DNA from: Bacillus halotolerans
GTDB lineage: Bacteria; Bacillota; Bacilli; Bacillales; Bacillaceae
Assembly (NCBI RefSeq): GCF_001517105.1
Contig: NZ_LPVF01000010.1
Coordinates: 310,001 to 374,000, forward strand
Direction: 5' to 3'
Length of the DNA stretch: 64,000 nucleotides
The notes beneath the pieces are model-generated. The model saw only the letters and a list, made by a program, of their open reading frames with translations. It ran no database searches and was not told the origin of the DNA. Within the stretch, counting starts at the first letter, position 1. Each line of letters begins with the position of its first letter. Shown here piece by piece: positions 48,001 to 58,713 of this stretch. A program made the position numbers and the translations under genes.

Positions 48001-49370
48001 GACTCAAACTTATCAATGATCTCTCCGCCTTTCACTTTTACAGCCGCCAGTTCAATAATCGTATCATACACAGCGGAAAGTCCGGTTGTTTCGACGTCAA
48101 AAACGACATATGTTTCTTCATTAAGCAAACGGTGTGCGGGATTATAAGCAATCGGCACCCCGTCATCCACGATATTGGCTTCCATTCCGTAAATCATTTT
48201 AATTCCATGTTTTTGGGCAGCAGAATAAGCATCTGGGAAGGATTGAACGACAGCATGGTCAGTCAAAGCGATCGCCTCATGCCCCCATTTTTTCGCCTGT
48301 TCAACAAGCTTTCCGATGCCTGTTACAGCATCCATTTGGCTCATTGGGGAATGCAGATGCAATTCTACCCTTTTTTCTCCTTCAGGCGCCGTGTCTTCAC
48401 GGTTTTTTACTTTTATCTCATTTACATCGTTTGCAATCATGACCAGATCTCGGACAAAGGTGTCGTTTTGAATGCTTCCGCGTGCTTTTACCCACATGCC
48501 TTTTTTCAGAGACTTCATCAGAGCCGCATCTTCTTTTTCTCTTGCAAACATTTTAATTAAGATACTATTTGTGTAGTCAGTAATTTTGAAGATGCACAGC
48601 GTGCGCCCGCTTTTCAGTTCTCTGGTTTCCACATCAAACACATAACCCTGAACCGTAATTCTCCGTTCCTCGTCCATTATGCTGTCAAGTGTTCTGATTT
48701 CCTCGTTATCTTTAATTTGATAGCCGATAACAAGAGGCCCTGAAGGAACTTGATCTTCATCACTTTCTTTATCGTTCTTCTCCATTTCAATTAAAGCCTG
48801 CATCGCCCGTTCTTGATCTTCAGCTAGCTTTTGTTCCCGAAACTTTTGCACTTCTTGATCAGATACAAATATTTCAGCATCAAGCTGAAAATCCGGAAAC
48901 CCAAATTGACGGTATCCCGCTTGAATCATCGCACTGTATTTGTTCTTAAGAGCAGATGCTTCTGTATCCGTTTTTGTTTTGACAATCAGTTTGTTGCCCT
49001 TCAGCTTTGGTTTTTGCTGGCTTAAGAGACTGATAATCGGCGGTGAAATGCCTTGCAGCTCTTCAATGCAGCGTGTCCAGTAATCCTGCACGAGGCCTTC
49101 ATCAACCTCGGCATCTTGCACTTCGATTGAAGACGTCACTTTTGCAATATGGGCAAACGATTGCGTCAGCCTCATGGTTAACATGTCATATATTTGATAA
49201 GGCAGCAAAGATTTAAATTTAAAATGAAAATGCCAAGATTTAGATGCTTTGTGTATCGTCAGCTTTTTAATCTCGCCATCTTCAAAGTATGTCATGAAGG
49301 TATCATCTGTCATATTAATCTGCTGCAGAAGAATTTGAAACTGCCTTCTGTTTACTGATAACTGTTCCAT
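45057..49370 (-). CDS. polC: DNA polymerase III alpha subunit, PolC type
   Basis: PolC is the replicative polymerase of low-GC Gram-positive bacteria. The 1437-residue protein holds, in order: an N-terminal tau-binding region, an OB fold (about 240-320), a PHP domain split by the exonuclease ([15 protein letters not shown] near 335), the 3'-5' proofreading exonuclease ([13 protein letters not shown] near 420), a zinc finger CAEC...CPHC (about 905-940), the C-family polymerase palm ([11 protein letters not shown] near 965) and a helix-hairpin-helix ([13 protein letters not shown]). It ends with the beta-clamp-binding tail QLSLF. No lesion is seen. The ATG follows AGGGGGGATACTGTCTTA. Confidence 0.98.
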   Translation of the reverse strand: MEQLSVNRRQFQILLQQINMTDDTFMTYFEDGEIKKLTIHKASKSWHFHFKFKSLLPYQIYDMLTMRLTQSFAHIAKVTSSIEVQDAEVDEGLVQDYWTRCIEELQGISPPIISLLSQQKPKLKGNKLIVKTKTDTEASALKNKYSAMIQAGYRQFGFPDFQLDAEIFVSDQEVQKFREQKLAEDQERAMQALIEMEKNDKESDEDQVPSGPLVIGYQIKDNEEIRTLDSIMDEERRITVQGYVFDVETRELKSGRTLCIFKITDYTNSILIKMFAREKEDAALMKSLKKGMWVKARGSIQNDTFVRDLVMIANDVNEIKVKNREDTAPEGEKRVELHLHSPMSQMDAVTGIGKLVEQAKKWGHEAIALTDHAVVQSFPDAYSAAQKHGIKMIYGMEANIVDDGVPIAYNPAHRLLNEETYVVFDVETTGLSAVYDTIIELAAVKVKGGEIIDKFESFANPHRPLSATIIELTGITDDMLVDAPDVIDVIRDFREWIGDDILVAHNASFDMGFLNVAFKKLLQVEKAKNPVIDTLELGRFLYPEFKNHRLNTLCKKFNIELTQHHRAIYDTEATAYLLLKMLEDAAEKGIQYHDQLNENMGQSNAYQRSRPYHATVLAVNSTGLKNLFKLVSLSHIHYFYRVPRIPRSQLEKYREGLLIGSACDRGEVFEGMMQKSPEEVEDVASFYDYLEVQPPEVYRHLLELELVRDEKSLKEIITNITKLGEKLNKPVVATGNVHYLNDEDKIYRKILVSSQGGANPLNRHELPKVHFRTTDEMLEAFSFLGEEKAKEIVVTNTQKVASLIEDIKPIKDDLYTPKIEGADEEIREMSYQRARSIYGEQLPEIVEARIEKELKSIIGHGFAVIYLISHKLVKRSLDDGYLVGSRGSVGSSLVATLTEITEVNPLPPHYICAECQHSEFFNDGSVGSGFDLPDKMCPHCGTPLKKDGHDIPFETFLGFKGDKVPDIDLNFSGEYQPQAHNYTKVLFGEDNVYRAGTIGTVAEKTAYGYVKGYAGDNNLHMRGAEIDRLVQGCTGVKRTTGQHPGGIIVVPDYMDIYDFSPIQFPADATGSEWKTTHFDFHSIHDNLLKLDILGHDDPTVIRMLQDLSGIDPKTIPTDDPEVMKIFQGTESLGVTQEQIGCKTGTLGIPEFGTRFVRQMLEDTKPTTFSELVQISGLSHGTDVWLGNAQELIHNNICELSEVIGCRDDIMVYLIYQGLEPSLAFKIMEFVRKGKGLTPEWEEEMKNNNVPDWYIDSCKKIKYMFPKAHAAAYVLMAVRIAYFKVHHALLYYAAYFTVRADDFDIDTMIKGSTAIKAVMEDINSKGLDASPKEKNLLTVLELALEMCERGYSFQKVDLYRSSATEFIIDGNSLIPPFNSIPGLGTNAALNIVKAREEGEFLSKEDLQKRGKVSKTILEYLDRHGCLESLPDQNQLSLF

Positions 49371-49403
49371 TAAGACAGTATCCCCCCTAAAAACATCATA
49401 AGT

Positions 49404-49436
49404 GAAGGTACCTCAGGCAATGAGGTACCTTCTATT
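49404..49436 (-). repeat. Perfect 11-bp inverted repeat between proS and polC
   Basis: GAAGGTACCTC (49406-49416) and GAGGTACCTTC (49424-49434) are perfect complements with a 7-base loop. On the minus strand the sequence continues ACTTATGATG without a U-tract; on the plus strand it is followed by TATTATTTCTATTTT. It could be a protein-independent 3' hairpin for proS or a weak terminator. Confidence 0.7.
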
Positions 49437-49477
49437 ATTTCTATTTTAACATGTTTTTTGATAAATCGTTATGGTGT

Positions 49478-51172
49478 TTACTGCTTGCTGATAAAAGCAG
49501 ATAACTCATCAACAGAAACTTCTGTTGACTCACCTGTTTTGCGGATTTTAACTTCCACAATTCCTTCATCAGCCCGTTTGCCGACAGTAATACGGATTGG
49601 AAGACCGATTAGATCCGAGTCAGCAAATTTTACGCCGGCACGTTCCGCACGATCGTCATACAGCACTTCATAGCCTTTCGCCTTTAAATCACCGTACAGC
49701 TTTTCAGCCAATTCTTTTTGCGCATCGTTTTTGATATTCAGCGCAAGAATATGAAGATCATACGGCGCGACGCTTTTTGGCCATATTAAGCCTTTTTCGT
49801 CGTGATGCTGTTCAGCAATAGCAGAAAGGGTTCTGGAAACACCGATTCCGTAACAGCCCATCAGCATTGGCTGTGCTCGTCCGTTTTCATCTAAATATGT
49901 CGCATTCATCGCTTCAGAATAACGAGTTCCAAGCTTAAAGACTTGTCCGACTTCGATTCCTTCTGCAAAACGGATCGTACCTTTGCCGTCTGGTGACGGG
50001 TCGCCTTCCTTAATAAAGCGAAGATCGGCAAATTCTTTAATTTGCGCATCACGGCTTACGTTGACATTTTTATAATGATAATCTCCTTCATTCGCACCGG
50101 CAACAGCATTAACCATTGCTTTAACAGCGAAATCTGCATAGACGTCAATCTCTTGATTCACACCGATAGGTCCGACAAAGCCAGGCTCTGTTCCAAGCTG
50201 CTGAACGACCTCTTCATGGGAAGCAAGTTCCATAACCTCTGCATGCAGGAGATTCTTCACTTTAATATCATTCACTTCGTGATCCCCTCGTACAAGCACC
50301 AGAACAAAACGGTCATCCGCTTTAAACAATACCGATTTCATGCAGGCTTCAGCTGAAACCTGTAAAAATGCAGTCAGCTCATCGATCGTTTTCACATTAG
50401 GAGTGTGCACTTTTTCTAAAGCGATAGGCTCTTCATTTGAAGGGACTTCCTGATAAAGAACTTCAGCCATTTCGATATTGGCTGCATATTGTGATTCATC
50501 AGAGTACGCAATGGTATCCTCTCCGATTTCAGAAAGTGCCATAAACTCATGTGTATCTTTTCCACCCATGGCACCTGAATCAGCGATAACAGGTCTTACA
50601 TTAATGCCGCAGCGGGCGAAAACATTAGAATACGCATTGTACATTTTTTGATATGTTTCATCCAAGCTCTCTTCAGAAGCATGGAAAGAATAAGCATCCT
50701 TCATAATGAATTCGCGGCCTCTTAATAAACCGAAGCGCGGGCGTTTTTCATCCCTGAATTTAGACTGGATTTGGTACAGAGTCAGAGGGAGACGCTTATA
50801 GGATTTAACCTCATCGCGAACGAGTGAAGTGATCACTTCTTCATGCGTTGCCCCTAAAGCAAATTCACGGCCGTGACGGTCTTTAAGTCTCATCAGTTCA
50901 GGACCGTACGTATACCATCTGCCTGATTCCTGCCATGTCTCAGCCTGCTGCAGCGCGGGCATAAGCATTTCTACAGCGTCGATTTTTTCCATTTCCTCAC
51001 GGACGATCTGCTGAATGTTTTGAATAACCTTATACGCAAGAGGCATATAGCTGTATACCCCGCTCGTATTCTGTCTGATAAATCCTGCTCTTAGAAGAAG
51101 CTGATGACTTTTCGCTTCGGCATCAGCTGGAACTTCACGGAGCGTAGGAATAAGCGTCAAGCTTTGTCTCAT
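49478..51172 (-). CDS. proS: Prolyl-tRNA synthetase
   Basis: ProS charges tRNA-Pro. The 564-residue protein is of the bacterial type with an editing (INS) domain inserted between class II motifs 2 and 3 (about 230-390). Motif 1 is around [15 protein letters not shown] (39-53), motif 2 around [21 protein letters not shown] (about 136-158), and motif 3 around [13 protein letters not shown] (about 435). The anticodon-binding domain covers about 465-564. The ATG follows AGAGGTGCGAAGAA. It lies between rasP and polC, with no T-box visible upstream in the short gap. Confidence 0.98.
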   Translation of the reverse strand: MRQSLTLIPTLREVPADAEAKSHQLLLRAGFIRQNTSGVYSYMPLAYKVIQNIQQIVREEMEKIDAVEMLMPALQQAETWQESGRWYTYGPELMRLKDRHGREFALGATHEEVITSLVRDEVKSYKRLPLTLYQIQSKFRDEKRPRFGLLRGREFIMKDAYSFHASEESLDETYQKMYNAYSNVFARCGINVRPVIADSGAMGGKDTHEFMALSEIGEDTIAYSDESQYAANIEMAEVLYQEVPSNEEPIALEKVHTPNVKTIDELTAFLQVSAEACMKSVLFKADDRFVLVLVRGDHEVNDIKVKNLLHAEVMELASHEEVVQQLGTEPGFVGPIGVNQEIDVYADFAVKAMVNAVAGANEGDYHYKNVNVSRDAQIKEFADLRFIKEGDPSPDGKGTIRFAEGIEVGQVFKLGTRYSEAMNATYLDENGRAQPMLMGCYGIGVSRTLSAIAEQHHDEKGLIWPKSVAPYDLHILALNIKNDAQKELAEKLYGDLKAKGYEVLYDDRAERAGVKFADSDLIGLPIRITVGKRADEGIVEVKIRKTGESTEVSVDELSAFISKQ

Positions 51173-51204
51173 TTCTTCGCACCTCTGATTGATTTACTTT
51201 TCAT

Positions 51205-52473
51205 TTACAAAAACAGCCGCTGGATATCGTTCCATGTAACGACCAGCATAAGAAGCATTAGGAAAGCGACTCCGATAAACACCACAAAGGCTTCTTTTTC
51301 TCTGTTGATCGGTTTGCCCCGAATGGCTTCTATAAATAGAAACAACAGTCTTCCGCCGTCAAGAGCCGGAATCGGAAGCAGGTTGACGATCCCAAGGTTA
51401 ATACTTAAAAATGCAGCAAACTGGAATAAATTAATGATTCCCGTTTTTGCCACTTGGTCTGTCATATCGTATATGCCGACAGGACCTGAAAGCATATCAA
51501 TTTTAAATTGTCCTGTCACTAATTTACTGAGATTTGTTAATATCGCTTTTGTAACATCAACAGTTGATGTTGCACCATAAGCAACTGCTGAGAGAACGCC
51601 TTTCTCAGTCGGCGCGTAAGAACCAAAGCGGCCGATTGTTTTTTTGTTCTCATCTTTAACGGCTTCCGGAGTAACTGAAATGTGGAGCGTTTTGTTATCT
51701 CTTTTTACCTCAACGTCAATTTCTTTTTCCGGGTTTTCTTTTACCGCAGAGACAATGTCGGTCCAGGACCTCATCTTCTCTCCGTTAATGCTTTGAATGT
51801 AATCTCCTTCTTTTAGCCCTGCTTCGGCTGCCCGTCCGTTGTCTGTCAGCTGTCCAAGCATAGGCTCATTTGACGGAACACCCTGAATCAGCCCAAGCAT
51901 CACTAAAATGACATAAGCCAATATGAAATTCATAATCGGACCTGCGGCAATCGCCTTAATTCGCTGCCACACAGGTTTGGAACCAAACTGGCGGTTATAC
52001 GGTGCGATCTGAACTTCTTCTCCGTCTACAATGAAAAAGGAGGTTTCACTCACACTAAAGCTGGAAAGCTCATCCTCTTTCCCCTGTTCATAGCCGGTGA
52101 TCTTCATATCATGCTCTAGGTCCGCCGTTTCCACCTCGATAATTAAAGCATCCGGGTATTTTTCCTTTTGATTGATGATGACTTTTTCAACCTGATCCTC
52201 TTTGTTAAAAAGAAGCCCGATCGTGTAGCCGGGTTTCACCTCAATCATTTCCGGATCTTCGCCGGCCATGCGGACAAACCCGCCGACCGGGAGAAGTCTG
52301 ATCGTATACACCGTTTCATTTTTTTTGAATGAAAAGATTTTTGGACCAAAGCCGATCGCAAATTCACGGCACAGAATTCCCGCTCTTTGGGCTAACAACA
52401 AATGGCCCAGTTCATGGAAGAAAACGAGCGTTCCGAAAATAATGATAAACGCTATAACTGTATTCACGAACAT
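51205..52473 (-). CDS. rasP: Site-2 intramembrane protease RasP
   Basis: RasP (YluC) is an intramembrane zinc protease that cleaves anti-sigma factors such as RsiW, and FtsL and signal peptide remnants. The 422-residue protein has the zinc motif H20-ELGH24 in the first transmembrane helix, a PDZ domain (about 190-275; GLKEGDYIQSINGEKM), and the second active-site motif NLLPIPALDGG (about 365-375), followed by the last helices. The ATG at 52473 is adjacent to AAGGTGGT; an in-frame GTG two codons later has better spacing, so the true start may be 52467. It follows dxr by six bases. Confidence 0.95.
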   Translation of the reverse strand: MFVNTVIAFIIIFGTLVFFHELGHLLLAQRAGILCREFAIGFGPKIFSFKKNETVYTIRLLPVGGFVRMAGEDPEMIEVKPGYTIGLLFNKEDQVEKVIINQKEKYPDALIIEVETADLEHDMKITGYEQGKEDELSSFSVSETSFFIVDGEEVQIAPYNRQFGSKPVWQRIKAIAAGPIMNFILAYVILVMLGLIQGVPSNEPMLGQLTDNGRAAEAGLKEGDYIQSINGEKMRSWTDIVSAVKENPEKEIDVEVKRDNKTLHISVTPEAVKDENKKTIGRFGSYAPTEKGVLSAVAYGATSTVDVTKAILTNLSKLVTGQFKIDMLSGPVGIYDMTDQVAKTGIINLFQFAAFLSINLGIVNLLPIPALDGGRLLFLFIEAIRGKPINREKEAFVVFIGVAFLMLLMLVVTWNDIQRLFL

Positions 52474-52479
52474 ACCACC

Positions 52480-53631
52480 TTATGTGAGTATTGAATTGAC
52501 GTATCCCCGGGTATCTTTGTCCACTTCCTGAATGTCTGCCAAGCTAGGCTTTTGAATAACCTGATGGCGGTTTAATGCCTTTTCGATACAGTCTTCAATC
52601 GCTAAAAACGATATCTTGCCCGCTAAAAAGGCGGCGACAGCCACTTCATTTGCCGCGTTTAGCACAGTCGGCATTGTTCCCCCTATTTTACCTGATTCAA
52701 AGGCAAATTGTAAGCAGCGGAACCTGTCAAAGTCAGCTTTCTCAAAATGAAGACTGCCGATTTCCCACAGCTCGAGCCTTTTGGCGTCTGGCAATGGCAA
52801 TCGGTCGGGATAGGTGAGCGCATATTGAATCGGAACCCTCATATCAGGAGTGCCGAGCTGTGCAATCACACTTTTGTCATGAAACTCTACCATGGAATGG
52901 ATGATGCTCTCCTTATGTAAGACCACATCGATTTGTTCATATGGAATATCGAAAAGCCAATGCGCCTCAATCACCTCTAATCCCTTATTCATCATTGTAG
53001 CCGAATCAATTGTAATTTTTGCACCCATTGACCAATTCGGGTGCTGTAATGCATCTTCAATTGTAACTGATTCGAGCTGCTCCCGCGTCTTGTCCCGAAA
53101 ACTTCCGCCTGACGCCGTAATGATAAGGCGATCAATGTTTTTAGCCTGTTCGCCTTGCAGGGCTTGAAAAATGGCTGAATGCTCACTGTCAACGGGCAGC
53201 AGCGGAACATTGTATTTCTTAGCATGTTCTTTAACTATATGCCCGGCAGTGACAAGAGTTTCCTTATTTGCAAGCGCAATTGTTTTTTTCTGTTCGATCG
53301 CCTTTAACGTAGGAATGAGACCGACACTCCCAAGCAAGGCATTGACAACAATATCGACTTCCTCCATAACTGCCGCTTCAATCAGGCCTTCTTCTCCAAG
53401 CCCGATCTGGCAATCAAATGAAAAAGAAACTTGTTTTAATTTGTGATATGTATCCAGATCACCGACAGATACAAACTTCGGCTGAAAGGCCTCTATCATC
53501 GGCACGGCCTTATCAATATTTTTGCCGAACGACATAGATACCAGCTGAAATTGGTCTTGGTGCGTACGCAATACGTCAAGAGTCTGTTCGCCGATTGATC
53601 CTGTTGCTCCTAAAAGACAAATATTTTTCAA
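52480..53631 (-). CDS. dxr: 1-deoxy-D-xylulose 5-phosphate reductoisomerase
   Basis: Dxr (IspC) makes 2-C-methyl-D-erythritol 4-phosphate, the first committed step of the MEP isoprenoid pathway, which feeds UppS. The 383-residue protein starts at a TTG (53631) with GGAG 10 bases upstream. It has the NADPH loop [12 protein letters not shown] (8-19), the metal/substrate residues in PVDSEHSA (about 145-152), the loop SGGSFRD and the [10 protein letters not shown] segment (about 212-221). It lies between cdsA and rasP. Confidence 0.97.
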   Translation of the reverse strand: MKNICLLGATGSIGEQTLDVLRTHQDQFQLVSMSFGKNIDKAVPMIEAFQPKFVSVGDLDTYHKLKQVSFSFDCQIGLGEEGLIEAAVMEEVDIVVNALLGSVGLIPTLKAIEQKKTIALANKETLVTAGHIVKEHAKKYNVPLLPVDSEHSAIFQALQGEQAKNIDRLIITASGGSFRDKTREQLESVTIEDALQHPNWSMGAKITIDSATMMNKGLEVIEAHWLFDIPYEQIDVVLHKESIIHSMVEFHDKSVIAQLGTPDMRVPIQYALTYPDRLPLPDAKRLELWEIGSLHFEKADFDRFRCLQFAFESGKIGGTMPTVLNAANEVAVAAFLAGKISFLAIEDCIEKALNRHQVIQKPSLADIQEVDKDTRGYVNSILT

Positions 53632-53691
53632 AGTGCCACTACTCCTATTCTTTTTGCTGCATAATCAGTCTCTAATTCATATTAGACTTTT

Positions 53692-54492
53692 TTATGAAAA
53701 AAGGGCAAGCAGAAAGTACAAGAAAGGCATGACAAACAAAAAACTGTCAAAACGGTCTAGCACACCGCCATGCCCGGGAAGAATTTTCCCAGAATCCTTT
53801 ACATCGTAATGTCTTTTCAGAGCGGATTCTACTAAATCCCCAATCTGTCCGAAAACAGACAAAAACAGTGTGATCAAAAGCAGATAGAAATATGGGATCG
53901 GCAAGTTTGCCACAAGCTGAAAAATCGTCGAAAGTACAAGTGCAATGACGATTCCGCCTACAAATCCCTCAACTGTTTTATTAGGGCTGATTTCAGGCCA
54001 CAGTTTTCGTTTCCCAAGCGATTTCCCGACAAAATATGCACCGGAATCAGTCGACCAAATCACGACACAGGCATAAAAAATGTATGTCAGCCCATGCTGA
54101 TCAAGATTTCTGATTTCAATAAAATAATGAAAACACATTCCGATGTAAATCGTTGCAAGGGTAATAAAGCCGACTTCATCAAAGGTAAAAGTGTTCTTCA
54201 CCAATACTGTGTACGTCAGTAAAATCAGTACTGCGAACAAAGCCGTTTCAATTTTCGAGATACCATTCGCTTCAAAAAAAGAGTACTGGCTTGGCATTAA
54301 GAACATCCATAACAATAAAAGACTGATCAATCCAGGCAGTGAAACCAGCTTAAGTTTTTTCATCCGCAGAAGCTCAAAAAGCGCTACACTGCCCATTGCA
54401 TAAACTAATATGGTGAACGGCAAATTCCCGACAATAACTAAAAATAAAAATACAATTGCTGCCAGAACACCTGTCAAAATTCTTTGTTTCAT
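53692..54492 (-). CDS. cdsA: Phosphatidate cytidylyltransferase
   Basis: CdsA makes CDP-diacylglycerol, precursor of all phospholipids and the substrate of PgsA, also encoded in this window. The 266-residue membrane protein has seven or eight hydrophobic helices and the family signature SALKRHYDVKDSGKILPGHG (about 215-234) followed by GVLDRFDS. The ATG at 54492 is placed by the GAGG nine bases upstream; an in-frame ATG at 54501 overlaps that site. It follows uppS by 12 bases. Confidence 0.95.
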   Translation of the reverse strand: MKQRILTGVLAAIVFLFLVIVGNLPFTILVYAMGSVALFELLRMKKLKLVSLPGLISLLLLWMFLMPSQYSFFEANGISKIETALFAVLILLTYTVLVKNTFTFDEVGFITLATIYIGMCFHYFIEIRNLDQHGLTYIFYACVVIWSTDSGAYFVGKSLGKRKLWPEISPNKTVEGFVGGIVIALVLSTIFQLVANLPIPYFYLLLITLFLSVFGQIGDLVESALKRHYDVKDSGKILPGHGGVLDRFDSFLFVMPFLYFLLALFS

Positions 54493-54504
54493 GTCCACCA
54501 TCCT

Positions 54505-55287
54505 CTAAATTCCGCCAAACCTCCGGCCCCGTTGCTGATATTCTCCTAACGCCTGCAAGAAATGATTTTCTTTAAAGTCAGGCCACAGAACGTCAGTAAA
54601 GACAAATTCACTGTAGGCAACCTGCCAAAGCATAAAGTTGCTTAGTCTAATCTCGCCGCTCGTTCGAATTAAAAGTTCAGGATCCTGCAAAGATTCAGTC
54701 ATTAAATGATTAGAAAAAAGCGACTCATCAATGTCTTCTATTTTCAAAGAACCATCCTTCACTTTTTCCGCGAGTGTTTTTGCAGCAGTGACAATTTCAG
54801 TACGCCCTCCATAGTTGAGAGCAAAATTAAGGATCAGCCCGTCATTTTGCGCCGTATCCTTTACAGCCTTTTCAATCGCACGCATTGTGTGCGGCGGCAA
54901 GGCTGATTCATCTCCTATAATCCGGACCTGCACATTCTCCTCAACAAGTTCCGGTAGATACGTATTTAAAAACTCTTCAGGAAGCTTCATCAAAAAATCA
55001 ACTTCCATTTTCGGCCGCTTCCAGTTTTCTGTTGAAAATGCGTACAGGGTCAGTACCTTGACACCCAATTCGTTAGCAAGCTTTGTTGTCCTTTTAACCA
55101 CCTTCATTCCTTCGTGGTGGCCTGCAATTCGGGGGAGAGAGCGTTTTTTAGCCCAACGGCCATTTCCATCCATTATAATGGCGATGTGTTCGGGGATTTC
55201 CCCCTTAAGTATGTCTTCTTTTGTATAGCGTTCTAAGTTGGAAGCCGCAGTTTGCTGGTTCTTCCAATTTTTGAGTATGTTGAGCAT
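54505..55287 (-). CDS. uppS: Undecaprenyl diphosphate synthase
   Basis: UppS elongates farnesyl diphosphate with isopentenyl units to the C55 carrier lipid for cell wall synthesis. The 260-residue cis-prenyltransferase has the catalytic D40 in IIMDGNGRWAKKR, the GHHEGMKVV segment, and RTSGEIRLSNFMLWQ (about 205-219). The ATG follows ACGGAGGAATCTC. It is upstream of cdsA and close to dxr, linking isoprenoid and phospholipid supply. Confidence 0.97.
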   Translation of the reverse strand: MLNILKNWKNQQTAASNLERYTKEDILKGEIPEHIAIIMDGNGRWAKKRSLPRIAGHHEGMKVVKRTTKLANELGVKVLTLYAFSTENWKRPKMEVDFLMKLPEEFLNTYLPELVEENVQVRIIGDESALPPHTMRAIEKAVKDTAQNDGLILNFALNYGGRTEIVTAAKTLAEKVKDGSLKIEDIDESLFSNHLMTESLQDPELLIRTSGEIRLSNFMLWQVAYSEFVFTDVLWPDFKENHFLQALGEYQQRGRRFGGI

Positions 55288-55349
55288 GAGATTCCTCCGT
55301 CACCCAAAAAGGTTGCATTCCCTGCTGATAACCAATGTAATCAACAGTA

Positions 55350-55390
55350 TTAACAAAAAAACCCCCTGTAAACATGAGAGGGTCTTTTCA
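55350..55390 (-). terminator. Intrinsic terminator after frr
   Basis: ACCCTC and GGGGGT pair (one wobble) around an 11-base loop, followed by TTTTTTTGTTAATA on the minus strand, 25 bases after the frr stop. Confidence 0.75.
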
Positions 55391-55417
55391 CTATTATCTA
55401 TTGTACATAGTTTTTCA

Positions 55418-55975
55418 TTAAACTTCCATGATTTCTTTTTCTTTGTCTTTTGTGACACTGTCAATTTTTGACACATATTCATCTGTCAGTTTTTGAACAT
55501 CTTCATTGGAAGCACGCAGCTCATCTTCAGTGATGTCTCCGTTTTTCTCAAGTTTTTTGAGATCATCGTTCGCATCACGGCGTACATTTCGTACAGCTAC
55601 TTTTGCGTCTTCAGCATATTTTTTTACAACTTTGACTAATTCTTTACGTCTTTCTTCTGTTAGCGCAGGAATCGCAATGCGAATCATATTGCCGTCGCTC
55701 GTTGGCGTTAAGCCTAAATCCGCTTTTAAAATTGCTTTTTCGATATCACCGATTGCTGACTTGTCGTATGGTGTTATGACCAGCATACGAGCTTCAGGCA
55801 CGTTAATAGAAGACAGCTGATTTAAAGGTGTCTGTGCTCCGTAATATTCAACTGTTACTTTATCTAATAAAGATGGGTTCGCACGGCCTGCGCGTACAGT
55901 AGCCAATTCACGCTGATAAGCAGCAATTGCTTTTTCCATTTTTTCTTTCGTTTGTGTTAATACTTCTTTTGACAC
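55418..55975 (-). CDS. frr: Ribosome recycling factor
   Basis: Frr splits the post-termination ribosome together with EF-G. The 185-residue protein is full-length with the family pattern [22 protein letters not shown] (about 25-46), and a mostly three-helix bundle with Lys/Arg/Glu-rich C-terminus. The start is a GTG behind GAGGGGGAAATAAC. It follows pyrH by one base, the conserved tsf-pyrH-frr order. Confidence 0.97.
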   Translation of the reverse strand: MSKEVLTQTKEKMEKAIAAYQRELATVRAGRANPSLLDKVTVEYYGAQTPLNQLSSINVPEARMLVITPYDKSAIGDIEKAILKADLGLTPTSDGNMIRIAIPALTEERRKELVKVVKKYAEDAKVAVRNVRRDANDDLKKLEKNGDITEDELRASNEDVQKLTDEYVSKIDSVTKDKEKEIMEV

Positions 55976-55976
55976 G

Positions 55977-56699
55977 TTATTTCCCCCTCACGATCGTTCC
56001 GATTGATTCGCCTGTCACGGCGCGTTTAATATTTCCTTCTTCCATAATAGAAAAGACGATTAGCGGAATGTCATTATCCATGCATAAAGATGATGCTGTT
56101 GAATCCATCACTTCCAAGCCGTCTTTTAGAACGTCAAGGTAAGAAAGCGATTCATATTTTACAGCTGATTCATCTTTTCTAGGATCAGCATTATACACAC
56201 CGTCAACATTGTTTTTAGCCATTAAAATAACGTCTGCTTCAATTTCAGCAGCGCGCAGTGCAGCTGTCGTATCAGTTGAGAAATATGGGTTTCCTGTACC
56301 CGCAGCAAAAATAACGACACGTTTTTTCTCTAAGTGGCGTATCGCTTTTCTTCTGATATACGGTTCAGCAACTTGTCTCATTTCAATGGATGTTTGCACT
56401 CTGGACTGGATTCCGAGTGTTTCCAAGCTGTCTTGAAGAGCAAGCGAGTTCATCACTGTCGCCAGCATCCCCATATAGTCTGCAGTTGCGCGGTCCATGC
56501 CCAGGTCACTTCCTGTTTTTCCGCGCCATAAGTTGCCGCCGCCTACTACAACAGCCACTTCGACTTCAAGCTCAGCGATTTCTTTCACTTGCTTTGCAAT
56601 GGATTGAATGACAGTAGGGTTAATTCCATTACCCTGTTCCCCTGCCAATGCTTCCCCGCTAAGCTTTAATACGATACGTTTGTATTTTGGTTTTTCCAT
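55977..56699 (-). CDS. pyrH: UMP kinase
   Basis: PyrH phosphorylates UMP to UDP in pyrimidine nucleotide synthesis. The 240-residue protein starts [18 protein letters not shown] at 56699 behind TTGGAGGTTATT; 14 extra open codons upstream overlap the promoter and are rejected. Motifs: [17 protein letters not shown] (about 52-61), and [14 protein letters not shown] (about 131-144). It has its own SigA promoter after the double terminator of tsf and is followed by frr. Confidence 0.97.
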   Translation of the reverse strand: MEKPKYKRIVLKLSGEALAGEQGNGINPTVIQSIAKQVKEIAELEVEVAVVVGGGNLWRGKTGSDLGMDRATADYMGMLATVMNSLALQDSLETLGIQSRVQTSIEMRQVAEPYIRRKAIRHLEKKRVVIFAAGTGNPYFSTDTTAALRAAEIEADVILMAKNNVDGVYNADPRKDESAVKYESLSYLDVLKDGLEVMDSTASSLCMDNDIPLIVFSIMEEGNIKRAVTGESIGTIVRGK

Positions 56700-56732
56700 A
56701 ATAACCTCCAAGTGTAAACATTGCCGTTTTCT

Positions 56733-56761
56733 ATTATGCAAGAGAAAAAAAGGTTTGTAAA
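56733..56761 (-). promoter_or_regulatory. SigA promoter of pyrH-frr
   Basis: TTTACA (56756-56761) and CATAAT (56733-56738) are 17 bases apart on the minus strand, between the tsf terminators and the pyrH start. Confidence 0.72.
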
Positions 56762-56763
56762 TA

Positions 56764-56805
56764 TAGTTTTAAAAATAGGGAACACAAAGTGTGTCCCCTA
56801 TACTG
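56764..56805 (-). terminator. Second, strong terminator after tsf
   Basis: ATAGGGGACACA and TGTGTTCCCTAT form a 12-bp stem with a 3-base loop and continue TTTTTAAAAC on the minus strand. Confidence 0.9.
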
Positions 56806-56809
56806 CCTG

Positions 56810-56844
56810 AAAAGACGCGACTTGATCGCGACATCTTTTCACCA
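56810..56844 (-). terminator. First terminator hairpin after tsf
   Basis: AAAAGATGTCGCGA and TCGCGTCTTTT pair with a TCAAG-type loop right after the tsf stop; the T-run is inside the stem end (CTTTTCAGG). Confidence 0.65.
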
Positions 56845-57726
56845 TTATTTTTTCACTTGGTTCATTACTTCTTCAGCAAAGTTTTCTTGACGTTTTTCGA
56901 TACCTTCGCCAACTTCATAGCGAACGAAAGTTTCAACAGTTGCGTTTTTCGCTGCAACAACTTGTTTCACTTTTTCATCTGGGTTTTTAACGAATGCTTG
57001 GTCTAAAAGACAAATTTCTTCGAAGAATTTGTTCAGACGGCCTTCAACCATTTTCGCTACGATGTTTTCAGGTTTTCCTTCTTGAAGAGCTTGCTGAGTT
57101 AAGATTTGACGCTCATGGTCTGTTTCTTCTTCTGATACTTGGTCACGAGAAATATAACGAGGGTTAACCGCAGCAACATGCATTGCGATATCTTTCGCAG
57201 TTTCTTCGTCAGTTGTACCGTTAAGAACAGTTAATACGCCGATGCGTCCGCCCATGTGAAGGTAAGCACCGAATGCAGAGCTGTCATCTTTTGTAAGAAC
57301 AGCAAAGCGGCGAAGCGTGATTTTCTCACCGATTTTAGCAACTGCACTTGTAATGTACTCTTCTACAGTAGAGCCGTTGTCCATTTTTTGGCCCATTGCT
57401 TCTTCAACATCTGCAGGAGTGTTTGCAAGAAGGTGGTCAGCCAATGTATTAAGAAGCTCTACGAAGCCTTCGTTTTTCGCAACGAAATCAGTTTCAGAGT
57501 TTACTTCTAAAATAACACCTTTGTTGCCGTCAGTTTTAATAAGAGTTGAACCTTCTGCTGCGATACGGTCAGCTTTTTTCGCTGCTTTTGCAATTCCTTT
57601 TTCTCTAAGAAGGTCAATTGCTTTGTCCATATCTCCATCAGTTTCAGTTAACGCTTTTTTACAATCCATCATACCCGCGCCAGTTTTTTGACGCAGTTCT
57701 TTTACTTGCTGTGCAGTAATAGCCAT
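56845..57726 (-). CDS. tsf: Elongation factor Ts
   Basis: EF-Ts exchanges GDP for GTP on EF-Tu. The 293-residue protein shows the N-terminal UBA-like domain with [16 protein letters not shown] (about 11-26) and the signature [14 protein letters not shown] (about 75-88), then the dimerisation/coiled-coil domain. The ATG follows AAGGAGGAATACAA. It follows rpsB with a terminator between, then two terminator hairpins. Confidence 0.98.
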   Translation of the reverse strand: MAITAQQVKELRQKTGAGMMDCKKALTETDGDMDKAIDLLREKGIAKAAKKADRIAAEGSTLIKTDGNKGVILEVNSETDFVAKNEGFVELLNTLADHLLANTPADVEEAMGQKMDNGSTVEEYITSAVAKIGEKITLRRFAVLTKDDSSAFGAYLHMGGRIGVLTVLNGTTDEETAKDIAMHVAAVNPRYISRDQVSEEETDHERQILTQQALQEGKPENIVAKMVEGRLNKFFEEICLLDQAFVKNPDEKVKQVVAAKNATVETFVRYEVGEGIEKRQENFAEEVMNQVKK

Positions 57727-57776
57727 TTGTATTCCTCCTTATATGTTTAAACAAGATATGTATCATGACATTTTTC

Positions 57777-57820
57777 TTGAAAAAAGGTGATAAAAGGCAG
57801 TCCCTCTTATCACCTTTTGA
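57777..57820 (-). terminator. Terminator between rpsB and tsf
   Basis: AAAAGGTGATAA and TTATCACCTTTT form a 12-bp stem with a 14-base loop followed by TTTTTTCAAG on the minus strand. It probably lowers tsf expression relative to rpsB. Confidence 0.88.
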
Positions 57821-57825
57821 ATAGG

Positions 57826-58608
<783 letters not shown>

Positions 58609-58616
58609 TCATTTTT

Positions 58617-58652
58617 GTGCAGAACTGCCGCCTGCAGCACCCTCTGCATAAA
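58617..58652 (-). ncRNA. Candidate structured rpsB leader
   Basis: The minus strand reads TGCAGAGGGTGCTGC then AGGCGGCAGTTCTGCA, giving nested stems (TGCAG/CTGCA outside, CTGC/GCAG inside). It lies between promoter and ribosome site, as in r-protein leaders that bind their own product. The fold is by eye only. Confidence 0.5.
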
Positions 58653-58684
58653 TCGTTAAGCGTGTGTATTTAACACCAAGACAT

Positions 58685-58713
58685 AATATAACACAGCTTT
58701 ATGCGACAATCAA
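58685..58713 (-). promoter_or_regulatory. SigA promoter of rpsB
   Basis: TTGATT (58708-58713) and TATATT (58685-58690) are 17 bases apart on the minus strand. The -35 element overlaps the swrB stop codon. Confidence 0.7.

Noticed and set aside
45057..49370. Programmed frameshift or intein in polC
   Set aside because: The 1437-codon frame is continuous, with all expected domains and no inserted block.
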